The notes under the pieces are model-generated. The model saw only the letters and a list, made by a program, of their open reading frames with translations. It was not told the DNA's origin and did no database searches. A DNA stretch of 64,000 bases from the NCBI RefSeq assembly GCF_014202995.1, contig NZ_JACHIA010000002.1, forward strand, positions 138,645 to 202,644, written 5' to 3'. Both the position numbers and the translations under genes were made by a program. Source of the stretch: Longimicrobium terrae. GTDB taxonomy: Bacteria > Gemmatimonadota > Gemmatimonadetes > Longimicrobiales > Longimicrobiaceae. This document shows, piece by piece, positions 16,926-26,127 of this stretch (its first letter is position 1; each line of letters begins with the position of its first letter).

Positions 16926-17072
16926 CCTGCGGCCGCGCCAATGCCGGCCAGAACGGCTCGAGTCGCAGTTCTCTCCGGCCACAGGGGGCGGGGGAGGGGC
17001 CAAAAGACGCGGCGCGTGTGACTCCGGACTGGTGCGTCCGGACTGATCAACCGAATTGACCGGGGAGATCCC

Positions 17073-17813
17073 ATGACGGCGAATACAGGGCGCATCGGGT
17101 GGATCGTGGATGCGCAGAACGACTTCATGCTGCCGGCCGATCGCGGCGGGCGGCTGTACGTGCACGACCTGTTCGATGACGGGCGCGACCCTGGCGCGCA
17201 GCAGATCGTGCCCGCGCTCGTCCACACGGTCGAGTGGATGCGCGCCAACTGCGACGTCCTCGTCTACACCGGCGACTGGCACGCCTATGGTGACGCGGAG
17301 ATCGATCCGCAGAGCCCCGACGCCACCAGGGGCACCTATCCGCCGCACTGCATGGGCCTCTCCGACGACGCGGATGAGCGGGAGGGGGCGCAGATCATCC
17401 CCGAAATCCGTCCCGAGAACCCCGTCGTCCTTGCGAGAGACGCCACCGCGGACGATGCGGAATCCGTCGTGCGCACGGCGGTGAGCGAGAAGCGGCCGAT
17501 CTTCATCCACAAAAAGGTGTTCAGCGTCTTTGAGGGCAATGCCGCCACGGATCCGCTGCTGCATGCCCTGCGGGATCATTTCGGCGCGCTGGACGTGGTG
17601 ATGATCGGCGTGGCGCGCGACGTGTGCGTAAAGGGCGCGCTCGAGGGGTTTCTGGAGCGCGGGCAACCGGTGACGCTCGTCACCGACGCCACGTGGGGCC
17701 TGGGCCTGGAGCCCGAAGCCGAAGCGCTGGCCCGGTGGATGAACGACGGCGCCGCCCTGATCACCACGCGCGGCCTGGACCTCCGCGCCGCGCAGACGCC
17801 GCAGAAGGGCTGA
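17073..17813 (+). CDS. pncA: Nicotinamidase-like cysteine hydrolase (isochorismatase family)
   Basis: The 246-residue protein has the catalytic triad of the family: Asp13 (VDAQNDF), a Lys at 147/148 (IHKKVFSVF) and Cys185 (ARDVCVKGAL). Metal-binding residues expected of nicotinamidases are visible in TGDWHAYGD and TYPPHCM. The likely reaction is nicotinamide to nicotinate, which would feed the phosphoribosyltransferase encoded upstream. GGGGAG precedes the ATG by 5 nt. No TTCTCG-type operator lies in front of it. It is framed on both sides by direct copies of the same composite repeat. Another isochorismatase-type substrate cannot be excluded. Confidence 0.83.
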   Translation: MTANTGRIGWIVDAQNDFMLPADRGGRLYVHDLFDDGRDPGAQQIVPALVHTVEWMRANCDVLVYTGDWHAYGDAEIDPQSPDATRGTYPPHCMGLSDDADEREGAQIIPEIRPENPVVLARDATADDAESVVRTAVSEKRPIFIHKKVFSVFEGNAATDPLLHALRDHFGALDVVMIGVARDVCVKGALEGFLERGQPVTLVTDATWGLGLEPEAEALARWMNDGAALITTRGLDLRAAQTPQKG

Positions 17814-17834
17814 GCGCGAGGCGGCGGAGTCCAG

Positions 17835-18195
17835 GCCGGCCCCCACCCGGGCCGGCACCACCGGCCCACCCTCCCCCAAAAAAGACTGGGGAAGGGTTGG
17901 GTGGCGGATGGTTTGAGGCGCAGAGCGGAGTGCCGGCGCGGGCGGAGATCGTCGAGCGAATGAATCCGCCGCTCGAACAGCGGGAACCCCCGACACGACG
18001 CCCACAGGCGCCGTTCGGGGCTTCAACTGCGGCCGGACCAGGACAACACCGCAGGCGCAGTCTGCGGAGGCGAACATCGTGTGTTTCGAGGCGCGGTTTC
18101 AACCGCCGGGCCAGAGCCGGCGGCCCGCGCCGCACTCCGTCCGCGCGCTGAGGTCTCCCTTCCCCCAGGGTTTTTGGGGGAAGGGCCGGGGATGG
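17835..18195. repeat. Composite intergenic repeat, copy B
   Basis: It repeats the modules of copy A: the CACCCGGGCCGGCACCACCG start, the CCCCAAAAAAGACTGGGG hairpin, GAGCGAATGAATCCGCCGCT, and a final CTTCCCCCAGG...GGGGGAAGG hairpin at about 18168-18185. A module CGAGGCGCGGTTTCAACCGC lies near 18090. The gap from here to the macro-domain start has no feature. Confidence 0.83.
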
Positions 18196-18287
18196 TGTCC
18201 TCTCTCCGCCGAGCGGCACCCTCCGTAATCCACCGCGCCGTCCGCCCGTCCGCCCGTTCGCATCAACCATCAACCCAGCATCCGCAC

Positions 18288-18815
18288 ATGACGCTCGCGC
18301 TCCGTGACCGCATCGAAGTCGTTCAGGCTGATATCACCAAGCTGGACGTGGATGCCATCGTCAACGCGGCCAACACCTCGCTGCTGGGCGGCGGCGGCGT
18401 GGACGGCGCCATTCACCGCGCGGCCGGCCCGGAGCTGGTCGCCGAGTGCCGCATGCTGCACGGGTGCCGCGTGGGGCAGGCCAAGATCACCCGCGGATAC
18501 CGCCTTCCCGCGCGGTGGGTGATCCATACCGTGGGGCCGGTATGGCAGGGCGGTGATCATGGCGAAGATTCACTGCTGGAAAGCTGCTATCGCGAATCGC
18601 TCATCATTGCACGCGGCAAGGAGTTGCATACCATCGCCATTCCCGCCATCAGCACCGGCGTGTACCGCTTTCCCATCCCCCGCGCGGCCCGCATCGCCGC
18701 CGCTTCCGTGGCGGACTTCCTCTCCTCCGGCACCCTTCCCGAGCGCGTCATGCTGGTGTGCTTTGGTCATGAGGCGTACACGGAATACTTGACGGCGGTG
18801 CAAGAACGCGTTTAA
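18288..18815 (+). CDS. Macro-domain protein, O-acetyl-ADP-ribose deacetylase type
   Basis: A single macro domain of 175 residues shows the canonical ADP-ribose loop [18 protein letters not shown], followed by [20 protein letters not shown] and the second loop [12 protein letters not shown]. MacroD/YmdB-type members hydrolyse O-acetyl-ADP-ribose or remove ADP-ribose from targets. ATG 18288 starts the conserved domain directly, although no clear ribosome site is visible. Its position after NAD-salvage genes whose regulator class senses ADP-ribose suggests a role in ADP-ribose turnover. That link is inferred. Confidence 0.9.
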   Translation: MTLALRDRIEVVQADITKLDVDAIVNAANTSLLGGGGVDGAIHRAAGPELVAECRMLHGCRVGQAKITRGYRLPARWVIHTVGPVWQGGDHGEDSLLESCYRESLIIARGKELHTIAIPAISTGVYRFPIPRAARIAAASVADFLSSGTLPERVMLVCFGHEAYTEYLTAVQERV

Positions 18816-18922
18816 ATGATGCCGTATCGGCAACATTGCGATCCACACCCCGCCCAGGAACACGCCGCACGGCGTCTTTTCACCCCGCCCCCGTGCCGGC
18901 GGTCCGTCCCCAGGAGAGACCG

Positions 18923-19513
18923 ATGGAAGACCTCCGACAGGTCAAAGAACTGCTCGACGAGATCAACTCCGCCATTTCCAGCTACGACCCGGTTCTCAAG
19001 GAGCGCGCCCGCGACCTGCTGCTGGAGCGCGCCTTTGGCCGGGGCGGAGGCATGCTGCGCCCCCGCGCCGCCGCGCCGCAGGGCGAAGCCGAGTCCCAGG
19101 GCGAAGAGCCCGCCCGCCGCCGCCCCGGACGCCCCAAGGGAAGCGGCCTGGGCGTGCGCCGCGGCCCCCGCGCCGGCATGAGCATGGGCGCGCTGCTGGA
19201 GCAGTGGCAGCCGGAAACCATGGCGGAGCGCGCGCTTCTGGGCGCCTTTGCACTTTCGCGCGGCAAGCCCGACAAGACGGTCACCAGCCAGTCCATCAAC
19301 GCCGAACTCAAGCGCGCGGGAATCCCCGTTCCCAACATCACCCGCGCCATTGAAAGCAACCTGCGCGGCCGCCCCGCGCTGATGGTGCAGAAAAAGAAGA
19401 TGGGCACCACTCGCCAGGCCCGGAAGCAGTACGCCATCACCCCCGAGGGCGTGGCCTTCGTGGAGGGGCGCACCCAGGCGGCGTCCGCCGGCGGCGGCGA
19501 AGCCGAAGACTGA
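18923..19513 (+). CDS. Hypothetical protein with AT-hook-like motif and C-terminal winged-helix-like domain
   Basis: The 196-residue protein has AGGAGA 5 nt before the ATG. An N-terminal amphipathic helix (DLRQVKELLDEINSAI) is followed by a Pro/Ala/Arg linker with PGRPKGS, an AT-hook-like core. The C-terminal 90 residues (QSINAELKRAGI, NITRAIESNLR, RKQYAITPEGVAFVEG) look like a winged-helix fold. DNA binding is therefore plausible. I do not recognise the family. A hairpin follows the stop. Confidence 0.72.
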   Translation: MEDLRQVKELLDEINSAISSYDPVLKERARDLLLERAFGRGGGMLRPRAAAPQGEAESQGEEPARRRPGRPKGSGLGVRRGPRAGMSMGALLEQWQPETMAERALLGAFALSRGKPDKTVTSQSINAELKRAGIPVPNITRAIESNLRGRPALMVQKKKMGTTRQARKQYAITPEGVAFVEGRTQAASAGGGEAED

Positions 19514-19534
19514 CCCGCCCGGACTACTTTCCAC

Positions 19535-19571
19535 CATCGGCGCCGTCCCTCAGATTGGGGCGGCGCCGATG
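19535..19571 (+). terminator. Terminator-like hairpin
   Basis: CATCGGCGCCGTCCC pairs with GGGGCGGCGCCGATG (one G-T pair), 22 bp after the preceding stop. There is no U-run. It separates this gene from the kinase operon. Confidence 0.6.
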
Positions 19572-19690
19572 CGCGTTCTGGCCCGTTCGGGCCCGGACGC
19601 CCGCGGCCCCGGCGCGGAGGTTGCTTCGGGCCGCATCAGCCTTGCCGAACCTTTCGCGGGGAACCCGTTTCCCGTCCCGGACACACCGTC

Positions 19691-22315
19691 GTGACTCGAG
19701 CCATCGACACCGCTACCCGCCGGCTGCTCACCGCCTTCGTTCTGCTGATCGCGGTCCTGCTGGGCGTGGGCACCCTGGCGCACTACACGTTCAGCCGCAT
19801 GTCGGAAGCGAGCGCGTGGAGCGTCCACACCTACAAGGTGCTGCTGGAGGTGGACGGAATGCAGTCCGCCATCTCCGGCATGGAATCCGGCTTCCGCGGA
19901 TACGCCCTGTCCGGCAATCCGGCGCTGGTGGGGCAGTGGCGCACCGGCCGCGACACCTTCGGCCAGCACCTGCAGGGCGCTCGCGCCCTGGTGCGCGACA
20001 ACTCCGCCCAGGACCACCGCCTGGACCGGGCCGACAGCCTGTTCCGTGCGTGGATGGGAATGCAGATCGCGTCCGGGATTCTGGACCGCCCGCCGGGGGT
20101 CATCTATCCCGCGGGAGGAGATTCCGTGGCCACGGCGCGCCGCCTGGAAACGGTGGCCGGAGTGCGCGCCACCCTGCAGGACGTAGCCGGGCACGAGTCG
20201 CTGCTGCTGCGCACGCGGACGGAGCGCGCGGCCGTCCTGCAGCGGCGGGCGCGCCGCCTTCTGGCGCTGGGATCGCTGCTGGGGGTAGGGCTGGCCGTGG
20301 TCGCCACCGCCACCCTGCTGGGCCGCAGCCGCCGCCTGGTGGAGATGAACGAGACGCTGCAGGCCGAGGTGGCGGAGCGGGCCATTGCCCGCGACGCGCT
20401 GGCCCGCATCAGCCGGCAGAACGAGCTGATCCTGGAGGCGGCCGCGGAGGGGATCTACGGGATCGATCCGCACGGCTACTCCATGTTCATGAACCCCGCC
20501 GCCTGCCGCATGCTGGGGATGGCGACGCATGACGCCATCGGCCGCCCCTTCGAGGCGGTGCTGGGGCTGGGCGGGGGGAGCGCCGGGGGCGGGGTGAATC
20601 CCATCCGCGCCACGCTGAGCGCGGGCGTGGCCCGGACGGTGACGGCGTCGCAGTTCCGTCGCACGGACGGCTCGTCGTTCCCCGTGGAGTACGAGTGCAC
20701 GCCCATGAAGGAGGGCGAGATGCTGACGGGCGCCGTCATCACCTTTCGCGACGTGACGGAGCGCCGCGAGGTGGAGCGGATGAAGGACGAGTTCGTTTCC
20801 ATCGTCAGCCACGAACTGCGCACCCCGCTCACCTCCATCCGCGGGTCGCTGGGGCTGCTGGCGGCGGGCAAGCTGGGAGAGGTGCCGGAAAAGGGGCGGC
20901 GCATGCTGGACATCGCCGTGCAGAACACCGACCGGCTGGTGCGCCTCATCAACGACATCCTGGACATCGAGCGCATCGAGTCCGGGCGCGTGACCATGGA
21001 GGTGCGCTCCACGGACGCGGCGGAGCTGGCCCACCAGGCGGTGGAGGTCATGGCCGCCATGGCCGAGCGCGCCGGCATCCGCCTGTTCGCCTGGGCCGAG
21101 CGGCTGCCGCTGGCCGCGGACCCCGACCGCATCCTGCAGGTGCTGACCAACCTGCTGAGCAACGCGGTCAAGTTTTCCCCCCCCGGCGGCGAGGTCACCG
21201 TCACCACCGAGGCGCGCGAGGGCGAGGTGCTGTTCCGCGTGGTGGACCAGGGGCGCGGGATTCCCGAAGACCGGCTGGACGCCATCTTCGAGCGCTTTCA
21301 GCAGGTGGACTCGTCCGACGCGCGCGAAAAGGGCGGCACCGGGCTGGGCTTGGCCATCTGCCGCAGCATCGTTCAGCAGCACGGCGGGCGCATCTGGGTG
21401 GAAAGCGAGATGGGAAAGGGAAGCACCTTCCTGTTCACCCTTCCCACGCAGACGCCCGGGATCCCCGCCCCCCTTCCCGCGCCGGAGCCCGCGCCGGTTC
21501 AGGCCGCGGAGCCCGAGGACCAGGGCGAAGGGCCGCTGATTCTGGTGTGCGACGACGATCCCGCCTTTCTGGCGTCGGTGCGGGAGATCCTACACGGGTG
21601 GGGCTATCGTACTACGGGGGTGACGGACGGCGACGCGGCGGTACGCGAGGCGGCGCGGGTGCGCCCCCGCGCCATCCTGCTGGACATGATGATGCCGGGA
21701 ATGAACGGCTCCGAAACGCTGCGGGCGCTGCGCTCGCGGCCGGAAACGGCCGACATTCCCGTGGTCATTCTGAGCGCGCTCAAGCCCATGCCGCGGGTGC
21801 GCGAGCACGCCGAGGTGGCGGGGTGGGTGGAGAAGCCGTTTGAGGACAGCGGGCTGCTTCATGCACTGGAGGAAGCCGTGGCGCGGCGGGCGCGTCCCCG
21901 CCGGGTGCTGCTGGTGGAGGACGACGCCGACCTGGCCGGCGTGCTGGTGGAGATGTTCGGCCGGCACGGCATCGAGGCGATGCACGCGTCCACCGGGGTG
22001 GAGGCGGTGTCGCTCAGCCGCACCCAGCCGCCCGACATGATCGTGCTGGACCTGGGGCTGCCGCACGGCGACGGCTTCTGGGTGGTGGAGCGGCTGCGCG
22101 ACCAGGGTGGCCGGGGCGTACCCCTCGTCGTCTACTCCGCGCGCGAGCTGGATGAGGAGGAACGCGGCCGCCTTCGCCTGGGCCGCACCGAGTTCGTGAC
22201 CAAGGGCCGCGTGGCGCCGGAAGAGTTCGAGCGCCGCGTGGTGACCCTGCTGAACCAGATCGCCCCCGTGGGGCGCGCCGAGGAAACCGATGAGCCACAC
22301 CATACTGCTGGTTGA
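19691..22315 (+). CDS. CHASE3-PAS hybrid sensor histidine kinase with two receiver domains
   Basis: The 874-residue inner-membrane protein has two membrane helices (residues about 12-34 and 190-212) enclosing a CHASE3-like periplasmic domain (MESGFRGYALSGNPALV). A PAS domain (about 235-350), HisKA with phospho-acceptor His374 in VSHELRTPL, and HATPase follow (LTNLLSNAVKFSPPGG, GTGLGLAICRSIV). Two receivers come last (LLDMMMPGMNG and VLDLGLPHGDG). Start is GTG. It would autophosphorylate and pass phosphate to its receivers and perhaps to the next two gene products. The first of those genes overlaps it by 26 bp. Confidence 0.92.
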   Translation: MTRAIDTATRRLLTAFVLLIAVLLGVGTLAHYTFSRMSEASAWSVHTYKVLLEVDGMQSAISGMESGFRGYALSGNPALVGQWRTGRDTFGQHLQGARALVRDNSAQDHRLDRADSLFRAWMGMQIASGILDRPPGVIYPAGGDSVATARRLETVAGVRATLQDVAGHESLLLRTRTERAAVLQRRARRLLALGSLLGVGLAVVATATLLGRSRRLVEMNETLQAEVAERAIARDALARISRQNELILEAAAEGIYGIDPHGYSMFMNPAACRMLGMATHDAIGRPFEAVLGLGGGSAGGGVNPIRATLSAGVARTVTASQFRRTDGSSFPVEYECTPMKEGEMLTGAVITFRDVTERREVERMKDEFVSIVSHELRTPLTSIRGSLGLLAAGKLGEVPEKGRRMLDIAVQNTDRLVRLINDILDIERIESGRVTMEVRSTDAAELAHQAVEVMAAMAERAGIRLFAWAERLPLAADPDRILQVLTNLLSNAVKFSPPGGEVTVTTEAREGEVLFRVVDQGRGIPEDRLDAIFERFQQVDSSDAREKGGTGLGLAICRSIVQQHGGRIWVESEMGKGSTFLFTLPTQTPGIPAPLPAPEPAPVQAAEPEDQGEGPLILVCDDDPAFLASVREILHGWGYRTTGVTDGDAAVREAARVRPRAILLDMMMPGMNGSETLRALRSRPETADIPVVILSALKPMPRVREHAEVAGWVEKPFEDSGLLHALEEAVARRARPRRVLLVEDDADLAGVLVEMFGRHGIEAMHASTGVEAVSLSRTQPPDMIVLDLGLPHGDGFWVVERLRDQGGRGVPLVVYSARELDEEERGRLRLGRTEFVTKGRVAPEEFERRVVTLLNQIAPVGRAEETDEPHHTAG

Positions 22316-22661
22316 CGACGAGGACGACATCCGCGAGGTGGCGCAGCTGTCGCTGGAAATGACCGCGGGGTGGGAGGTTCACGCCGCGGGCTCCGGGGCG
22401 GAGGGGATCCGCAAGGCGCGCGAGCTGCGCCCCGAGGCCATTCTGCTGGACGTGATGATGCCGGAGATGGACGGCCCCGACACGGTCCGCGCCCTGCGCG
22501 CGGATCCGGAAACGGCGGACATCCCCATCATTCTGCTGACCGCCAAGGTGCAGCAGGCCGACCGGCGCCGCTTTGACGACCTGGGCGTGTCGGGAGTGCT
22601 CAACAAGCCGTTCGATCCCATGACGCTGGCGGACCAGGTGGCCGCGGTCCTCGGATGGTGA
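22290..22661 (+). CDS. Stand-alone response regulator receiver
   Basis: The CheY-like protein of 123 residues has the acidic pair VDDEDD, phospho-acceptor Asp in AILLDVMMPEMDG, conserved Thr in LLTAK and Lys in LNKPFDP. There is no output domain. The start lies inside the kinase gene, giving a 26-bp overlap and likely translational coupling. It probably shuttles phosphate between the hybrid kinase and the Hpt-containing GGDEF protein encoded 13 bp downstream. Confidence 0.92.
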   Translation: MSHTILLVDDEDDIREVAQLSLEMTAGWEVHAAGSGAEGIRKARELRPEAILLDVMMPEMDGPDTVRALRADPETADIPIILLTAKVQQADRRRFDDLGVSGVLNKPFDPMTLADQVAAVLGW

Positions 22662-22674
22662 GCCGCATTCCCCG

Positions 22675-25065
22675 ATGACGTACCTTCTTGCCGCCGGTCT
22701 CCCGCCGGACGTTCCCGGCTGGCTGGCGCGCCGCCTTTCCGGCGCGTCCGTGCAGACCGCCGCCACCTCCGCCGAAACGGCGGAGGCGCTGGCGCACGAC
22801 CGGCCCACGCTGCTGGCGGTGGATGCCGCGCTGCTGGACGACCTCCTGGTCACCACGCTCACGCGCGGGCCGGAGCCGCCGCCGCTGCTGGTGCTGCTGC
22901 CGCCCGGCGCGCCCCCCGCGCCGCTGGCGGAGGCGCTGTCGCGGCTGCGCCCCGCGCGCATCCTGTACCATCCGCTGGACCGTGAGGCGCTGGCCCGCGA
23001 GGCCGCCGCCCTCCTGGGCGTGGCCGCGGCGCCGCCCACCACCAGCGGCTCGCCGCGCGGGTCGCTGGGCGCAGCCGTCGCCGGGGTGTGGCAGCGCTTT
23101 CGCGAGCCGGTGCTGCGCCGGGTGGATTCGCTGGAAGAAGCGGCCATGGGGCTGCTGGAAGGGCGTCTGGACGCCGAGACCCGCCGCGCGGCGGAGCGGG
23201 AAGCGCACAAGCTGGCCGGATCGGTGGGCACCTTCGGCTTTGGCGAGGCGTCGCGGCTGTCGCGCGAGGCGGAGACGCTCCTGGCCGGCCCCGGCGTGCT
23301 GGGCCAGGCGGACGCGCTGCGGCTGGCGGACCTGGCCGTTTCCATCCGCCGCGAACTGATGGCGGAGCCCGCGACGCCGGGCGGTATGGAGGACCCTCGC
23401 GCGGGAGCTTCCCCGGAGGAGGCGCGCGGGCCGCTGCTGCTGATCGTGGACGAGGACCGGGAAATGGCGGAGCGGCTGGCCATGGAAGCGTCCGGCCGGG
23501 GGATGCGCACGCTGGTCGCCCACGGCGCGGCGGAGGCGCAGGCCTGCCTGCCGCGCCGCCCCGACGCCGCCGTGCTGGGGCTGCCCCCCTCGGACGGCAC
23601 GCTCAACCTGCTGCGCGCGCTCAGCGAGCAGGAGCCCTCCGTACCCACCATCGTCCTCACCGGGAGCGACGACTTCGCCGACCGGGTGGAGGTGGCGCGC
23701 CACGGCGGACGCGGGTTCCTGCGCAAGCCGCAGCCGCCCGCGCGCGTGGTGGACGCGGTGGAGCCGCTGCTGCGCCGGGCGCGGGAGCGCGAAACGGTGC
23801 TGGCGGTGGATGACGATCCGTCCATCCTGGAAGGCGTGCGCCACGTGCTCTCCCCCGAGGCGGAGGTGCGCACGCTGCAGGACCCGCTGGGCTTCTGGGA
23901 GGCGCTGGAATCCGCCTCGCCGGACCTGGTGCTGCTGGACGTGGACATGCCGGCCGTGAGCGGGCTGGAGCTGTGCCGCGTGCTGCGCAACGACCCGCGC
24001 TGGCAGTCCGTCCCCATCGTCTTTCTCACGTCGCGGACGGACGCGGACACCGTGGCGCGCGTGTTCGCCGCCGGCGCGGACGACTTCGTGGCCAAGCCGT
24101 TCGTGGGGCCGGAACTGGCCGCGCGCATCCGCAACCGGCTGGAGCGCGTGCGCCTGCAGCGCAGCATGGCGGAAACCGATCCGCTGACCGGGGTGGCCAA
24201 CCGCCGCGGATCGGAGGAAGTGCTGGAGCGCCTCCTTCGCCTGGCGGCCGCGCAGGACGAGCCGTTCGCGCTGGGGGTGGTGGACCTGGACCTGTTCAAG
24301 GCCGTCAACGACCAGCGCGGCCACGCCGCCGGCGACGAGGTCCTGGCACGCGTGGGCCGTCTGTTGCAGAAGCGCTTCCGCTCCGAGGACGTGGTGGCGC
24401 GCTGGGGGGGCGAGGAGTTCGTGGTGGGAATGTACGGAATGGACCGGGCGGACGGGGTGCAGCGGCTGGCCGAGGCGCTGGAGGTGCTGCGCGAAGAGCG
24501 CTTTCACGCGGGGGGGGAATCGTTCTCCATCACCATGAGCGGCGGGGTGGCGGACTTTCCCTCCGACGGGCGCGACCTGCCCACGCTGTACCGCGCGGCG
24601 GACGCGGCCATGTACCAGGCCAAGTCCGCGGGGCGCGACCGCATCGTGCCGTCCGGGTGGCGGCCGGAGCACGGCGAAGGTCCGCGCGCGGTGGACGTGC
24701 TGGTGGTGGAAGACGATCCGGCGATCGCGCGGCTGCTGCAGCACGCGCTGGAAACGCGCGGCTACCGGCACGAGTGGGTGGCCAGCGGCGAGCGGGCGGC
24801 GGCCATGCTGACCGGGGACAACCCGGAGCTGCGCGCCCGCGCCGTGCTGCTGGACGTGGACCTTCCCGGGCTGGACGGCCACGGCGTGCTGCGCCGGCTG
24901 GCGGAGGCGCGCCTGCTGGACCGCACGCGCGTCATCATGCTCACCGTGCGCACGCACGAGGCCGAGGTGGTGCGCGCGCTGGAACTGGGCGCGTGGGACC
25001 ACGTGAGCAAGCCCTTCAGCGTCCCGGTGCTGCTTCAGCGCATCCGGCGCGCACTGCGGGCGTAG
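22675..25065 (+). CDS. Hpt-receiver-GGDEF signalling protein (probable diguanylate cyclase)
   Basis: The 796-residue protein appears to hold an N-terminal degenerate domain (1-115), then an Hpt domain with His178 in REAHKLAGSVG. A receiver that lacks its phospho-Asp comes next (Gly302 in AAVLGLPPSDG), then an intact receiver (LVLLDVDMP). A GGDEF domain has active-site GGEEF at 578-582 and an allosteric I-site RSED at 569-572. A C-terminal intact receiver ends it (VLLDVDLPGLDG). It should make c-di-GMP, with product inhibition, under phosphorelay control. The gene order places it between the receiver and the polysaccharide-type membrane genes. Confidence 0.92.
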   Translation: MTYLLAAGLPPDVPGWLARRLSGASVQTAATSAETAEALAHDRPTLLAVDAALLDDLLVTTLTRGPEPPPLLVLLPPGAPPAPLAEALSRLRPARILYHPLDREALAREAAALLGVAAAPPTTSGSPRGSLGAAVAGVWQRFREPVLRRVDSLEEAAMGLLEGRLDAETRRAAEREAHKLAGSVGTFGFGEASRLSREAETLLAGPGVLGQADALRLADLAVSIRRELMAEPATPGGMEDPRAGASPEEARGPLLLIVDEDREMAERLAMEASGRGMRTLVAHGAAEAQACLPRRPDAAVLGLPPSDGTLNLLRALSEQEPSVPTIVLTGSDDFADRVEVARHGGRGFLRKPQPPARVVDAVEPLLRRARERETVLAVDDDPSILEGVRHVLSPEAEVRTLQDPLGFWEALESASPDLVLLDVDMPAVSGLELCRVLRNDPRWQSVPIVFLTSRTDADTVARVFAAGADDFVAKPFVGPELAARIRNRLERVRLQRSMAETDPLTGVANRRGSEEVLERLLRLAAAQDEPFALGVVDLDLFKAVNDQRGHAAGDEVLARVGRLLQKRFRSEDVVARWGGEEFVVGMYGMDRADGVQRLAEALEVLREERFHAGGESFSITMSGGVADFPSDGRDLPTLYRAADAAMYQAKSAGRDRIVPSGWRPEHGEGPRAVDVLVVEDDPAIARLLQHALETRGYRHEWVASGERAAAMLTGDNPELRARAVLLDVDLPGLDGHGVLRRLAEARLLDRTRVIMLTVRTHEAEVVRALELGAWDHVSKPFSVPVLLQRIRRALRA

Positions 25066-25068
25066 ACC

Positions 25069-26127
25069 ATGGCGCCGATCGACTGGGTGGAGTTCGCCCT
25101 GCTGGCGGAAGGGATCATCCTGGTGCTTTCGCTGGTGATCCTGTTCGGCCACGCGTGGCTGGGGCAGCGCCGGGAACGGAACTGGACGGTGCGGATGGAG
25201 CAGGCCCGCCGCGCGCTGCTGGACGTGGTGCGCTCGGGACGGACGAGCAAGGCGGGGAACGCGGCCATCGGGGCCATCCCCGTGCGGCTGCAGATCCGCC
25301 TGCTGACGGAGCTGGCGCCCAACCTCACGGGGCAGTCGCGGGCGCAGTTGGCCATGCTCGCGGAGCAGATCGGGCTGGTGGACGCCGCGCGGCGGATGGC
25401 CGCCAGCAAGGACTGGCGCGACCGGCTGCACGGCGTGCGGCTGCTGGCGGGGATCGGCGGCGGGGGCGAACTGGTCCCCGGGCTGATGGAAGACCCGCAC
25501 CCCGCCGTGCGCGCCGAAGCGGTGGAGTGGGCGGGAACGCACCCCACGCCGGAGCGGGTGGACCGCCTGGTTTCGCTCCTGCCCGCCACGGACCGCTACG
25601 GCAGCTTCGTGGTGCGCGACGCGCTTCTCCGCGCCGGGGAGGGGGCCATCACCCCGCTGGCGCGCTACCTGGCGGATCACGACGGCGTGGCGGCGGAGGG
25701 CGCGCTGGAGGTGGCCACGGGGCTGGCGGACCCGCGCTTCGGCCCAGCGGCGCTGCGGCTGTGCGAGGACCCGCTCCCCGCGGTGCGGGCGCGTGCGGCG
25801 GCGCTGGCGGGCTCCATCGGCGGTGAGGAGGCGGTGGGCGTGCTGCAGCGCCTGGTGCACGACGGCGACGCCGAGGTGCGCGCCGCCGCGGCCGCCGCGC
25901 TGGGACGGCTGGGGCACTGGCCCTCCGCCCCGGTCATCGCCGCGCTGCTGCGGGACCGCGCCTGGTCCGTCCGCAGCCAGAGCGCGCTGGCGCTGCGCAG
26001 CCTGGGCAGCCCGGGCCTTCTGTATCTTCGGCGCGGCCTTTCGGATGAAGATCCGTTCGCCGCGGACATCGCCCGCCAGGTGCTGGACCTGCCGGCTTCT
26101 TCGGCGGAACGGGAACGGTGGGGATGA
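25069..26127 (+). CDS. Membrane-anchored HEAT-repeat protein
   Basis: The 352-residue protein has one N-terminal membrane helix (the ALLAEGIILVLSLVILFGHA region) followed by a basic stretch. HEAT/PBS-lyase-type repeats follow (DPHPAVRAEAVEWAG, DPLPAVRARAAALAGSIG, DGDAEVRAAAAAALGRLG, DRAWSVRSQSALALRSLG). It starts 3 bp after the cyclase stop and shares an ATGA overlap with the glycosyltransferase gene. A scaffold linking the cyclase and the synthase at the inner membrane is the natural reading, but that is inferred. Confidence 0.85.
   Translation: MAPIDWVEFALLAEGIILVLSLVILFGHAWLGQRRERNWTVRMEQARRALLDVVRSGRTSKAGNAAIGAIPVRLQIRLLTELAPNLTGQSRAQLAMLAEQIGLVDAARRMAASKDWRDRLHGVRLLAGIGGGGELVPGLMEDPHPAVRAEAVEWAGTHPTPERVDRLVSLLPATDRYGSFVVRDALLRAGEGAITPLARYLADHDGVAAEGALEVATGLADPRFGPAALRLCEDPLPAVRARAAALAGSIGGEEAVGVLQRLVHDGDAEVRAAAAAALGRLGHWPSAPVIAALLRDRAWSVRSQSALALRSLGSPGLLYLRRGLSDEDPFAADIARQVLDLPASSAERERWG

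Noticed and set aside
22600-25917. Long minus-strand open frame of about 1100 codons
   Set aside because: It mirrors the kinase/GGDEF/HEAT genes. The translation is His/Arg/Ala-rich noise typical of antisense frames in GC-rich DNA, with no ribosome site or known motif. Similar shadows at 2512-4566, 19550-21382 and 40674-42038 were also dropped.
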